Shown: piece after piece, positions 45,393-52,858 of the stretch
Numbering within the stretch: the stretch's first letter is position 1
Layout of the letters: each line of letters begins with the position of its first letter
Origin: Hymenobacter sp. 15J16-1T3B
GTDB lineage: Bacteria > Bacteroidota > Bacteroidia > Cytophagales > Hymenobacteraceae
Length of the DNA: 64,000 nt
Direction: 5' to 3'
Assembly: GCF_020711235.1 (NCBI RefSeq)
Contig: NZ_JAJFAV010000003.1
Span: 1-64,000 of the forward strand
Position numbers and translations under genes: made by a program
Notes under the pieces: model-generated
Told to the model about the DNA's origin: nothing
Databases searched by the model: none
What the model saw: the letters and a program-made list of their open reading frames with translations, nothing else

Positions 45393-47023
45393 AGTCACGC
45401 GAACAGGAATACCGGGAGTTGTTTATGGCCGAAGCCCTGGAGGCTTACGACGCCATGAGCCAGCACATGTCGGTGCTGGAAAAGCGGCCCGAGGACGAGG
45501 CGGCGCTGAACGAAGTGTTCCGCTTGCTGCATAACCTCAAAGCCAACGCCCGCGCCATGGGCCACGACGCCATCGGCGAAGTGGCGCACCGCATGGAGAC
45601 CATCTTTGGGCAGATCCGCAGCAAGGAGCGCCCCTTCGCCGGCTCCATGGTGCCCGTGCTCTTCAGCGGCATCGACGTGCTCGGGGGCATGATCCGGGCG
45701 GTGGGAGCCAACCAGGAACTCACCGAAAACGTCCCGCTCATCGAAAACCTCGACCGGGTTATCGAGGGCGAAGAGCCGGTGCTGGTGGACGACGAATCGG
45801 GCACCGAGGAAGACGCCACCCGCAAGCTGGAGCTGTCGGACCTGGTCTACATCCCGATCAAGAAGCTCGACCACCTGCTCAACCTCGTCGGGGAGTTGAT
45901 CATCGACCGGGACCGGGTGCTGACCCTGGCCCAAGAAATCGGCGACACGACGCTGCAGAGCGTGACGGCCCACCTCAGCCGCCTCGCCGACGATTTGCAG
46001 TACTCCGTGATGGACGCCCGCCTGGTGGGCGTGGGCACCTTGTTCAACAAGTTTCCGCGGGTGGTGCGCGACGTGGCCACCGCTGAGCAGAAGCAAGTGG
46101 AGCTGACCATCAGCGGGCAGGACATCCAGATTGACCGCAACATCTTGCAGATCATCACCGATTCGCTGCTGCACTTGGTGCGCAACGCCATCGGTCACGG
46201 CATCGAAACGCCCGGGGAGCGGGTAAAAGCGGGCAAGCCGGAAATCGGCCAACTGACCCTGTCGGCCCAAACCGACCGCGACAACGTGCTCATCCGCATC
46301 AGCGACGACGGCCGCGGCGTGGACGTGGAGCGCGTGCGCCGCAAGGCCGTGGAGCGTGGGTTGCTCTCACGCGACGCGGCCAGCCGCCTCAACGAAACCG
46401 AAGTCCACAACTTACTCTTCGAAGCCGGCTTCTCTACGGCCGAGCAGGTCACCGAAATTTCGGGCCGCGGCGTGGGCCTCGATGTGGTGAAGCTCGCCAT
46501 CGACTCGCTTGGCGGCCAGCTGCGCGTGGATTCCCGCTTGGGGCAGGGCACCACCTTCACGCTGGTGCTGCCCACGTCCATTGCCGTAAAGGGCGCCCTG
46601 CTCTTCGAACTCGACGGGCACCCGTACGCCCTGCCGCTGATGCACACCGACTCGGTGGTGTCGTTGCAGCCGGAGAAGCTGCACGTGGTGGGCGGCACGC
46701 TGCTGGCCAAGGTGCTGACCGAAAACATTCCCGTCGTACGCCTGGCCGATTTGCTGGCCGACAACGACGACGCCCTGCCGCTGGCCAACCGCGCCGCGCT
46801 GGTGGGCGCGCAAGACATCATCATCACGAACTACAACGGCCGTAAATTAGGCCTGATTGTCGACCGATTCCTGCGCCAGCAGGACATCGTCATCAAACCC
46901 GTCAGCCAGCCGCTCGATATGATCGATCTGTTTGGCGGCGTTACCTTGCTCGGCAGCGGGCAGGTGTGCTTGGTACTCGACGTGCCGGCAATTACCCGCC
47001 TGTTTTTATCCCGCCGCCCATGA
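45389..47023 (+). CDS. cheA: CheA chemotaxis histidine kinase, short form
   Basis: 544 aa. P1/HPt domain at ~5-115 with phospho-acceptor H48 (VFRLLHNLKANARAMG). A short acidic linker replaces the P2 CheY-binding domain. P3 dimerisation follows (IPIKKLDHLLNLVGELIIDR). The P4 ATPase has an N box (LLHLVRNAIGHGIETPGER), G1 (ISDDGRGVD), GRGVGLDVVK and G2 (GQGTTFTLVLP). P5 is CheW-like (GALLFELDGHPYALPLMHTD). The N box reads NAIGHGIE where CheA usually has NAxDHGIE, an Asp-to-Gly change. It should phosphorylate the adjacent CheY under control of the poly-HAMP receptor. Confidence 0.94.
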   Translation: MKSREQEYRELFMAEALEAYDAMSQHMSVLEKRPEDEAALNEVFRLLHNLKANARAMGHDAIGEVAHRMETIFGQIRSKERPFAGSMVPVLFSGIDVLGGMIRAVGANQELTENVPLIENLDRVIEGEEPVLVDDESGTEEDATRKLELSDLVYIPIKKLDHLLNLVGELIIDRDRVLTLAQEIGDTTLQSVTAHLSRLADDLQYSVMDARLVGVGTLFNKFPRVVRDVATAEQKQVELTISGQDIQIDRNILQIITDSLLHLVRNAIGHGIETPGERVKAGKPEIGQLTLSAQTDRDNVLIRISDDGRGVDVERVRRKAVERGLLSRDAASRLNETEVHNLLFEAGFSTAEQVTEISGRGVGLDVVKLAIDSLGGQLRVDSRLGQGTTFTLVLPTSIAVKGALLFELDGHPYALPLMHTDSVVSLQPEKLHVVGGTLLAKVLTENIPVVRLADLLADNDDALPLANRAALVGAQDIIITNYNGRKLGLIVDRFLRQQDIVIKPVSQPLDMIDLFGGVTLLGSGQVCLVLDVPAITRLFLSRRP

Positions 47024-47088
47024 AATTCGTACTGCCAACCCCCCAGGGTCGCTGCCGCGTTGCCGCCGCCGGCCTGCTTTTAACCTAA
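47020..47088 (+). CDS. Possible 22-codon leader/micro-ORF between cheA and cheC
   Basis: ATG overlaps the cheA stop (ATGA) and the frame runs 22 codons (MKFVLPTPQGRCRVAAAGLL, then two more residues) to a TAA, nine bases before cheC. Its position would permit translational coupling from cheA to cheC. No homology is recognised, and chance is quite possible at this length. Confidence 0.2.
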   Translation: MKFVLPTPQGRCRVAAAGLLLT

Positions 47089-47097
47089 GCCACCCGT

Positions 47098-47733
47098 ATG
47101 GACCTGCTCATGAATGATCTGGAACGGGATATTATCCGCGAAATCCTGAATATCGGATTGGCGCGGGCCGCCGACTCGTTTGCAGCCATTGCCCAGGAAC
47201 GGGTGTTGCTGGAAGTGCCTAGCCTGGAGCTGGTGCGCGCCGGCGACATTCTCAAGCTTATCAGCAGCTACCAGAGCAGCCACGTCGCGATTCAATCCGA
47301 CATCAAAGGCGACTTCAACGGCACCACGCTGATGTTCTTTTCCGGTCAGCACGTGCAGCGCCTCTCCAAGGTGTGCCTGCGCATGGACGTGAGCGAGGAC
47401 CTGCAGATTAACGAGATGCAGGAGTCTTTGCTGCTCGAAATCAGCAACATCATCACCGGGGCCCTGGTCACCCAGCTGGCCAACATTCTCAAGGCCAAAA
47501 TCTACGGGGCCCCGCCGCGCACTGCCCACGGCAGCCTAGCCCACTCGCTCGACAGCCTGCTGGAAACGCATCCAAAGATGCAACCGCTGATTTTCTCGGT
47601 CATTACGCAGTTTTCCGACCAGAACAGCAACGTGGAGCTGCCGCTGATGCTGTTCTTCGACCGCGAAACCTTCGACAAGATCCTGACCATCATCCGGACC
47701 TACGACCTGCCCGGCAACGGCCTGCCCGCCTAG
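47098..47733 (+). CDS. cheC: CheC-family CheY-P phosphatase
   Basis: 211 aa. Two copies of the CheC phosphatase motif E-x2-N-x22-P can be read: E-I-L-N-IGLARAADSF..P in the first helix and E-I-S-N-IITGALVTQL..P in the middle, so both active sites look intact. CheC removes phosphate from CheY, the adaptation/termination step in systems lacking CheZ. It ends the chemosensory operon, 74 bp after cheA. The C-terminal ~40 residues (NSNVELPLMLFFDRETFDKI) fit the family's last strand and helix. Confidence 0.88.
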   Translation: MDLLMNDLERDIIREILNIGLARAADSFAAIAQERVLLEVPSLELVRAGDILKLISSYQSSHVAIQSDIKGDFNGTTLMFFSGQHVQRLSKVCLRMDVSEDLQINEMQESLLLEISNIITGALVTQLANILKAKIYGAPPRTAHGSLAHSLDSLLETHPKMQPLIFSVITQFSDQNSNVELPLMLFFDRETFDKILTIIRTYDLPGNGLPA

Positions 47734-47755
47734 CCCGTCCGGTTGCGACGAAACC

Positions 47756-47886
47756 GTGAAATGTCGTCTGTCATCCTGAGTACAGCGAAGGACCTTATCA
47801 CGTCTGAACAAGCATCGCCACAACGATATGTTCACGCTTGGTGAGGTCCTTCCTTCGTCAGGGTAACAGACGACTTCTAATTTCAC
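47756..47886. repeat. 131-bp imperfect palindromic element
   Basis: The left end GTGAAATGTCGTCTGTCATC-CTGAG...GAAGGACCTTATCACG is mirrored at the right end (CGTGAACATA...GTGAGGTCCTTCCTTCG-TCAGGGTAACAGACGAC...ATTTCAC). Arms are ~50 bp with scattered mismatches around a short AT-richer centre. It lies between cheC and the ureohydrolase gene. It differs in sequence from the 15587/26504 family. Confidence 0.65.
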
Positions 47887-47944
47887 CCGACCTTTCGAAC
47901 GGCTTATTCAGTTCGTTTCTTTCCGCCTTCACCCTCCCTTTGTC

Positions 47945-49042
47945 ATGCACGACCCGATTGCACTTGCGCTGCAGCAGAAAATAGCCAATTTCGACCCCAA
48001 CGCCGTGGGTGATACCTCCGGGGGCCTGTTCGGCCTGCCCTTCACCCCCGAGGAAGCTCAGGTGGTGGTGGTGCCCGTGCCGTGGGAAGTGACCGTGTCG
48101 TACCGCGCCGGCACGGCTCAGGGCCCGGCCGCCATTGCCGATGCCTCGGCTCAGGTCGACCTCTACGACCCGGACCTGCCCGACGCCTGGAAGCTGGGCC
48201 TGGCCATGGAAGAGGTTGATGAGAAGTGGGAGGCCGAAAGCCGCGAGCTGCGCGAACTGGCCGAGGGCTACATCGGCTGGCTCGAAGACGGCCAACCTGC
48301 CGCCTCGGCCAAGAAGTACGCCAACGTCACGAACAAAGTGACCGAGCGCGGCGAGGCGCTGCTGCAGTGGCTCAAGGCCAAAACCGGCGCCTACCTCGAC
48401 GCCGGCAAGGGCGTGGTGGTGCTCGGCGGCGACCACAGCACCCCGCTGGGCTACCTGCACGCCTTGGCCGAGCGCCACGAGGAATTCGGCATCCTGCAGA
48501 TCGACGCGCACTGCGACTTGCGCGTGGCTTACGAGGGCTTTCAGTACTCGCACGCCAGCATCATGTACAACGCCCTGCAGCTGCCGCAGGTGAAGAAACT
48601 CGTGCAAGTGGGCATCCGCGACCTGTGCCAGCAGGAGGCCGACGTCATTGCCCAGTCGGGCGGGCGCGTGGTGATGTTCCACCACCGCTTCCTGCGCGAG
48701 GGCATGTACGAGAAGAAGTCCTGGAAAAAGCAGTGCGGCAAAATCATTGCGCAACTGCCCCAAAAGGTGTATTTGAGCTTCGACATTGACGGGCTGGACC
48801 CCAAGCTGTGCCCCGGCACCGGCACCCCGGTGCCCGGCGGATTGGAGTTTGAGGAGGCGCTGTACCTGATCCGCGCCGTGGTGCGCTCGGGCCGGCAAAT
48901 TATCGGCTGCGACCTGAACGAAGTGGCCCCCGGCGACACCGACTGGAACGGCAACGTGGGCGCCCGCTTGCTCTACCAGATGGCCAACTGGATGGCCGTG
49001 TCGCAGGGCCGGCTGACGGCCAACGGCATTACGGAAGCGTAA
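47945..49042 (+). CDS. Agmatinase/arginase family ureohydrolase
   Basis: 365 aa. The binuclear Mn site residues are visible: GGDHSTPLG, DAHCDLRVAYEG and SFDIDGLDP. The family includes agmatinase, arginase, formimidoylglutamase and guanidine hydrolases. The protein is ~50 residues longer than typical agmatinase because of an inserted helical segment (~85-145, EEVDEKWEAESRELRELAEG). Substrate cannot be fixed from sequence alone; a formimidoylglutamase role in histidine breakdown would fit the hutH at 2746, but the two are 45 kb apart. It sits alone after the chemosensory operon. Confidence 0.85.
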   Translation: MHDPIALALQQKIANFDPNAVGDTSGGLFGLPFTPEEAQVVVVPVPWEVTVSYRAGTAQGPAAIADASAQVDLYDPDLPDAWKLGLAMEEVDEKWEAESRELRELAEGYIGWLEDGQPAASAKKYANVTNKVTERGEALLQWLKAKTGAYLDAGKGVVVLGGDHSTPLGYLHALAERHEEFGILQIDAHCDLRVAYEGFQYSHASIMYNALQLPQVKKLVQVGIRDLCQQEADVIAQSGGRVVMFHHRFLREGMYEKKSWKKQCGKIIAQLPQKVYLSFDIDGLDPKLCPGTGTPVPGGLEFEEALYLIRAVVRSGRQIIGCDLNEVAPGDTDWNGNVGARLLYQMANWMAVSQGRLTANGITEA

Positions 49043-49138
49043 GCGCAGCCAAGCATAGACTTTTGCGTATAGTTGCCCGTCGGCTCATCCGTGAGTCGGC
49101 GGGCTTCTTGTTTCTCCTCCTTCCAAACCGTTTCCCGT

Positions 49139-49474
49139 ATGGGCTTCATTCTAAAATTCATCCTCAGCGCCATCATCGCCTACGTGCTGACGAAGGTGCT
49201 GCCGGGCGCCCACCTGGGCGGCTTCACTGACGCGCTGCTACTCGTATTGGTGCTCGGCATCCTGAACGCGGTGGTCAAGCCCATCCTGAAAATCCTGGGC
49301 TTTCCCATTACTGTGCTGACCCTGGGCCTGTTTCTGCTGGTCATCAACGCCGTCATCGTGCTGCTGGCCGACTGGCTGCTGCCCGGCTTCAAGGTCGACG
49401 GTTTTCTTTACGCCCTCATTTTCAGCATTGTGCTGACGCTGGTGACGTCGGTGGTCGATATGATTATCGACTAA
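49139..49474 (+). CDS. Phage holin family 4-type small membrane protein
   Basis: 111 aa, almost entirely hydrophobic with about four membrane helices (ILKFILSAIIAYVLTKVLPG, LLLVLVLGILNAVVKPILKI, LTLGLFLLVINAVIVLLADW, LYALIFSIVLTLVTSVVDMI). The pattern NAVVKPILKILGFPITVLTLG is that of Pfam Phage_holin_4_2/YvlD-like proteins, widespread in bacterial chromosomes and not evidence of a prophage. Start at 49139 chosen because the upstream extension is not hydrophobic. Function unknown. Confidence 0.88.
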   Translation: MGFILKFILSAIIAYVLTKVLPGAHLGGFTDALLLVLVLGILNAVVKPILKILGFPITVLTLGLFLLVINAVIVLLADWLLPGFKVDGFLYALIFSIVLTLVTSVVDMIID

Positions 49475-49497
49475 GCCGCAGATGGCCATATGCGCAT

Positions 49498-49533
49498 AAA
49501 AAAGCCCGGTACCGCAAGGTGCCGGGCTTTTTT
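49498..49533. terminator. Bidirectional terminator
   Basis: AAAAAAGCCCGGTACC pairs with GGTGCCGGGCTTTTTT (one mismatch) around GCAA. It lies between the convergent genes ending at 49474 and 49548 and has A- and T-tracts on both sides. Confidence 0.85.
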
Positions 49534-49547
49534 GTGGGGCCGGGGCA

Positions 49548-50423
49548 TTACTGCTGCAGTGCCAGCCGACGCAGGCGCCAGCGGCGAACCAGCCAGATCA
49601 CCACGCCGCCGACCAGCAGCAGCGGCCAGAGCGACACCAAGCCGATGCACAGCCCCGTGACCAGCTGCCAGCCGTTGTAAAAAGCCTCGACTACGCGGCT
49701 GCCGAAGGAAATAACCGGGGCATCGGGGGCGGGCAGGGCCAGCGGCTGGTAAAGCTTCAGCGTGATGGTTGAATAAGCCACCTGGTCGTTCATGGCCTTG
49801 AATCGGCTTTCCGCCGACTCGATTTCCTCGCGCACCTGCCCGATTTTGGCCTCGATTTCCAGCACTTCGCTCACCTTCTTGGCTTGGCTCAGAAGCCCGA
49901 TGTAGCGCTGCTCCAACGCGCGCTTGGTGCGCAAGCGGGCGGCCACGTCGGCGTGCTCGGCCGTCACGTCCTCCGAGGTCAGGGCCTTGCGCTCCACGGT
50001 GCCGAGCGAGGTAAGGCCCGCCAGCAGGCTGGTGAACCGATCAGGCCGCACGCGGATGGTCATTTCCTGCCGCCACGCGTCGTCGGAGCGGGTTTGGGCG
50101 GCGGCACCCACCCAGCTGCCGCTGCGCCGCACGATGCTGTCGACGCGAGCGGCTGCGCGGGGCAGGTCGCGGACTTTAATATCGACGTCGGCTTTGTAAA
50201 TCAGCTGCCGGGCCGTGGGGCTCACGGGCACGGCCGCCGGGCCGCTGCCGCCGTCGGCCAAAGCATTTGATTGCGCTTCGGCGGCCCCGGCAACCGGCGC
50301 GTACTCCACGGCCGGGGCCTCTAGCATTACGGCCTGATCAGCCACGGCCGCTTCCTTACTGTCGTGGCTGCAAGCGCCCAGCAGTAACCCCAACCCCACC
50401 AGAATTACAGTTAGTTTATGCAT
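49548..50423 (-). CDS. DUF4349 lipoprotein
   Basis: 291 aa. Lipoprotein signal with C18 (LTVILVGLGLLLGACSHDSK), an Ala-rich linker, then the DUF4349 core: LIYKADVDIKVRDLPRAAAR, GSWVGAAAQTR, MTIRVRPDRFTSLLAGL, TSEDVTAEHADVAARLRTKR. A coiled coil follows (VLEIEAKIGQVREEIESAES), and a C-terminal membrane helix (LCIGLVSLWPLLLVGGVVIW) with a basic tail. It should be anchored at both ends, in the inner-membrane/periplasm space. Function unknown. Start at 50423 is set by the lipobox spacing. Confidence 0.85.
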   Translation of the reverse strand: MHKLTVILVGLGLLLGACSHDSKEAAVADQAVMLEAPAVEYAPVAGAAEAQSNALADGGSGPAAVPVSPTARQLIYKADVDIKVRDLPRAAARVDSIVRRSGSWVGAAAQTRSDDAWRQEMTIRVRPDRFTSLLAGLTSLGTVERKALTSEDVTAEHADVAARLRTKRALEQRYIGLLSQAKKVSEVLEIEAKIGQVREEIESAESRFKAMNDQVAYSTITLKLYQPLALPAPDAPVISFGSRVVEAFYNGWQLVTGLCIGLVSLWPLLLVGGVVIWLVRRWRLRRLALQQ

Positions 50424-50505
50424 GGCAATACAAGGGCTTAGATGAATGTGAACGGATAACGACGGGCGGGTAATTTCCTTTTGTCGTAACTCATCGGGCA
50501 AACAA

Positions 50506-50533
50506 AAAGCCCCGCCGGTAGGGGCGGGGCTTT
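50506..50533 (-). terminator. Terminator after murA
   Basis: AAAGCCCCGCC pairs with GGCGGGGCTTT around a 6-nt loop, with a TTTTTGTTTG tail on the minus strand, 22 nt past the murA stop. Confidence 0.8.
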
Positions 50534-50555
50534 GGGGATGTAGGACCAGGCCGAA

Positions 50556-51866
50556 CTAGCCGACGCGCTTGATCTGCGCGCCGAGGGCCTGCAGGCGGCC
50601 TTCGATGTTCTGGTAGCCGCGGTCAATCTGCTCGATGTTGAGAATCGTGCTCTTGCCTTCGGCCGAGAGGGCTGCAATCAGCAGGGCCACGCCGGCGCGG
50701 ATATCGGGCGAGGTCATGGTGATGCCGCGCAGGGCGTGGTGCTTGTCGAGGCCGATGACGATGGCGCGGTGCGGGTCGCAGAGGGTAATCTGCGCGCCCA
50801 TGTCGATGAGCTTGTCGACGAAGAACAGGCGCGACTCGAACATCTTCTGGTGCACGAGCACGGTGCCCTTGGCCTGTGTGGCCACTACCAGCACGATGCT
50901 CAGCAAATCGGGCGTGAAGCCGGGCCAGGTGTGGTCCGACACCGTCAGGATGGAGCCGTCGAGGTAGGTGGCAATTTCGTAGCGGTCCTGGGCCGGCACG
51001 TAGATGTCGTCGCCGCGGAATTCCAGCTGGATGCCCAGCTTGCGAAAGGTGTCCGGAATCAGGCCCAGCTCCGGAATAGCGCAGTCCTTGATGGTAATTT
51101 CGGAGCCAGTCATGGCCGCCAAGCCAATGAAGGAGCCGATTTCAATCATGTCGGGCAGCATGCGGTGCTCGGTGCCGCCGAGGGTTTTCACGCCCTCGAT
51201 GACCAGCAGGTTGGAGCCGATGCCCTGGATGTTGGCGCCCATGCGCACCATCATCTTGCAGAGCTGCTGCAGGTACGGCTCGCAGGCCGCGTTGTAGATG
51301 GTAGTAGTGCCTTCGGCCAGCACCGCGCCCATCACGATGTTGGCCGTGCCCGTGACCGAGGCTTCGTCCAGCAGCATGTAGGCCCCGCGCAGCCCGTTGG
51401 GGGCCGACATGCGGTAGAACTCCGGGCCTTCCACTTTCAGGTCGGCGCCGAGCTTCTGCAAGCCCCAGAAGTGCGTATCCAGCGGGCGGCGGCCGATTTT
51501 GTCGCCGCCGGGTTTGGGCAGCTGGCATTTGCCGAAGCGGGCCAGCATCGGGCCCAGAATCATGACGGAGCCGCGCAGTTCGCGGGCCTGCTTCACAAAC
51601 TCCGGCGTGTCGAGGTAGTCGAGGTTGACCGCGTCGGCCTGGAACCGGTAGGTATCCGCCGAAAGCCGCTCCACCTTCACGCCCATGCTGCCGAGCAGCT
51701 CGATGAGCTTGTTGACGTCGCGGATGTCCGGGATGTTGCTGATGGTGACGGGCTCCGCGGTCAGGAGCACGGCACAGAGGATTTGCAGGGCCTCGTTTTT
51801 GGCCCCCTGCGGCACGATGTCGCCGCGCAGCGGTTTCCCGCCGATTACTTCAAAAGCTGCTGCCAT
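50556..51866 (-). CDS. murA: UDP-N-acetylglucosamine 1-carboxyvinyltransferase
   Basis: 436 aa. First committed step of peptidoglycan synthesis: transfers enolpyruvate from PEP to UDP-GlcNAc. The EPSP-synthase fold start (GGKPLRGDIVPQGAKNEALQ) and LRGSVMILGPMLARFG are clear. In the catalytic loop the usual fosfomycin-target cysteine is replaced by Asp: PGGDKIGRRPLD, D122. Cys-to-Asp enzymes stay active but resist fosfomycin (known for Mycobacterium and Chlamydia MurA). The DUF4290 gene lies 23 bp upstream on the same strand, a pairing I recognise from other Bacteroidota. Confidence 0.96.
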   Translation of the reverse strand: MAAAFEVIGGKPLRGDIVPQGAKNEALQILCAVLLTAEPVTISNIPDIRDVNKLIELLGSMGVKVERLSADTYRFQADAVNLDYLDTPEFVKQARELRGSVMILGPMLARFGKCQLPKPGGDKIGRRPLDTHFWGLQKLGADLKVEGPEFYRMSAPNGLRGAYMLLDEASVTGTANIVMGAVLAEGTTTIYNAACEPYLQQLCKMMVRMGANIQGIGSNLLVIEGVKTLGGTEHRMLPDMIEIGSFIGLAAMTGSEITIKDCAIPELGLIPDTFRKLGIQLEFRGDDIYVPAQDRYEIATYLDGSILTVSDHTWPGFTPDLLSIVLVVATQAKGTVLVHQKMFESRLFFVDKLIDMGAQITLCDPHRAIVIGLDKHHALRGITMTSPDIRAGVALLIAALSAEGKSTILNIEQIDRGYQNIEGRLQALGAQIKRVG

Positions 51867-51889
51867 TCTGATGGTGCGTGCCGCGAGGG

Positions 51890-52618
51890 TTACTGCGGCG
51901 GTTGTTGCTGTTCACGGCCTCCTTTTTTGCCCCGGCGCTTGTCGCGGCGCTCCTGCTTGCCGCCGCCGCCGCCGCGGCGCTGCTCCCGCTCCTGGCGGGG
52001 CTGCGGCACCACGAAAGCACCTTGGCTGCGGCCACCGCCGCTGCCCTGACTGGCCGAGCCGGTCATGGTGTCGAAGCCACCGGCGGCGTCCACCTGGGCC
52101 TGATCGAGCTGCAGCTTGCCGGCCGACAAATCCTTGAGGTGCCGGATGATGGTCACGTCCTTCGGAATGTCCTTGCTGTGCATGCGGTGCAGGAACTTCA
52201 TCACCCGGCCGATGCTGATGGCGGCCTGCTCGCGCTGGGTGGCGTCTTCCATGGCCACAGCCTTGGCTACCAGCTCCTCCACGTTTTTGCCGTAGGGGCG
52301 CAGCTTGGGGCCTTTGGTGGGGTAGACGAGGCGTTCCGGCTTGTTGTTGAACTGGTCGAGGCCGGTCAGCGGGAAGGGGGCGTCCACGTCCAGCTGGTTG
52401 ACGGTCATGGCGTAAAGGTGGTTCCAGAGCTTGTGCTGGTAGTCCTGCTGCTCCCGCACGCCGGGATTCAGGCGGAACATGAGCTGCACAATCTGGTGGG
52501 CGCGCTTGGTGCGCTCGGTGCGGTCTTCCAGCGTGAGCAGCGTCTGGGCCAGCTGGTAGGTATTCTGGCCGTATTCGCGCACCAACAGCTGGAGCTGCGG
52601 GGGAAGATTGTCAATCAT
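51890..52618 (-). CDS. DUF4290 family protein
   Basis: 242 aa, cytosolic. An all-helical N-terminal domain (LVREYGQNTYQLAQTLLTLE, HKLWNHLYAMTVNQLDVDAP, YPTKGPKLRPYGKNVEELVA, MKFLHRMHSKDIPKDVTIIR) is that of DUF4290, restricted in my knowledge to Bacteroidota. The last ~60 residues are Gly/Arg/Lys/Gln-rich low complexity (REQRRGGGGGKQERRDKRRG), a possible nucleic-acid-binding tail. It is the first gene of a two-gene unit with murA, so a link to cell-wall synthesis is plausible but unproven. Confidence 0.85.
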   Translation of the reverse strand: MIDNLPPQLQLLVREYGQNTYQLAQTLLTLEDRTERTKRAHQIVQLMFRLNPGVREQQDYQHKLWNHLYAMTVNQLDVDAPFPLTGLDQFNNKPERLVYPTKGPKLRPYGKNVEELVAKAVAMEDATQREQAAISIGRVMKFLHRMHSKDIPKDVTIIRHLKDLSAGKLQLDQAQVDAAGGFDTMTGSASQGSGGGRSQGAFVVPQPRQEREQRRGGGGGKQERRDKRRGKKGGREQQQPPQ

Positions 52619-52760
52619 TGGTTTGTCAGGAAAGGATTCGGCGGCGCGGATTCTAGCACCCGGATAGGAGGGAAGGCCAGCCGAGGAAGCCGGGCGGCGA
52701 AAAGCCCGGCTATTTGAAGCGCTAAATATACGGCAGTTGGCGCGGTTCGGTGGTGAAAGA

Positions 52761-52847
52761 AGTAGCGCGAACTTTCAGTTCGCGTACCGTTGCGGACGGC
52801 CGGACGACCATCGTTTTACGATACACGAACTGGAAGTTCGCGCTACT
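52761..52847. repeat. 87-bp palindrome with hairpin arms
   Basis: The left arm (52761-52786) starts AGTAGCGCGAACTTTCAGTT and the right arm (52822-52847) is its inverse with two mismatches. Each arm is itself a small hairpin (CGCGAACT-TTC-AGTTCGCG). It sits in the gap between DUF4290 and uvrD. This looks like a dispersed REP-type element. Confidence 0.65.
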
Positions 52848-52858
52848 GTGGCGAGGCC

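Noticed and set aside
49139-49474. Holin-family protein as sign of a prophage
   Set aside because: Phage_holin_4_2/YvlD-like proteins are common chromosomal proteins; no other phage genes are near.
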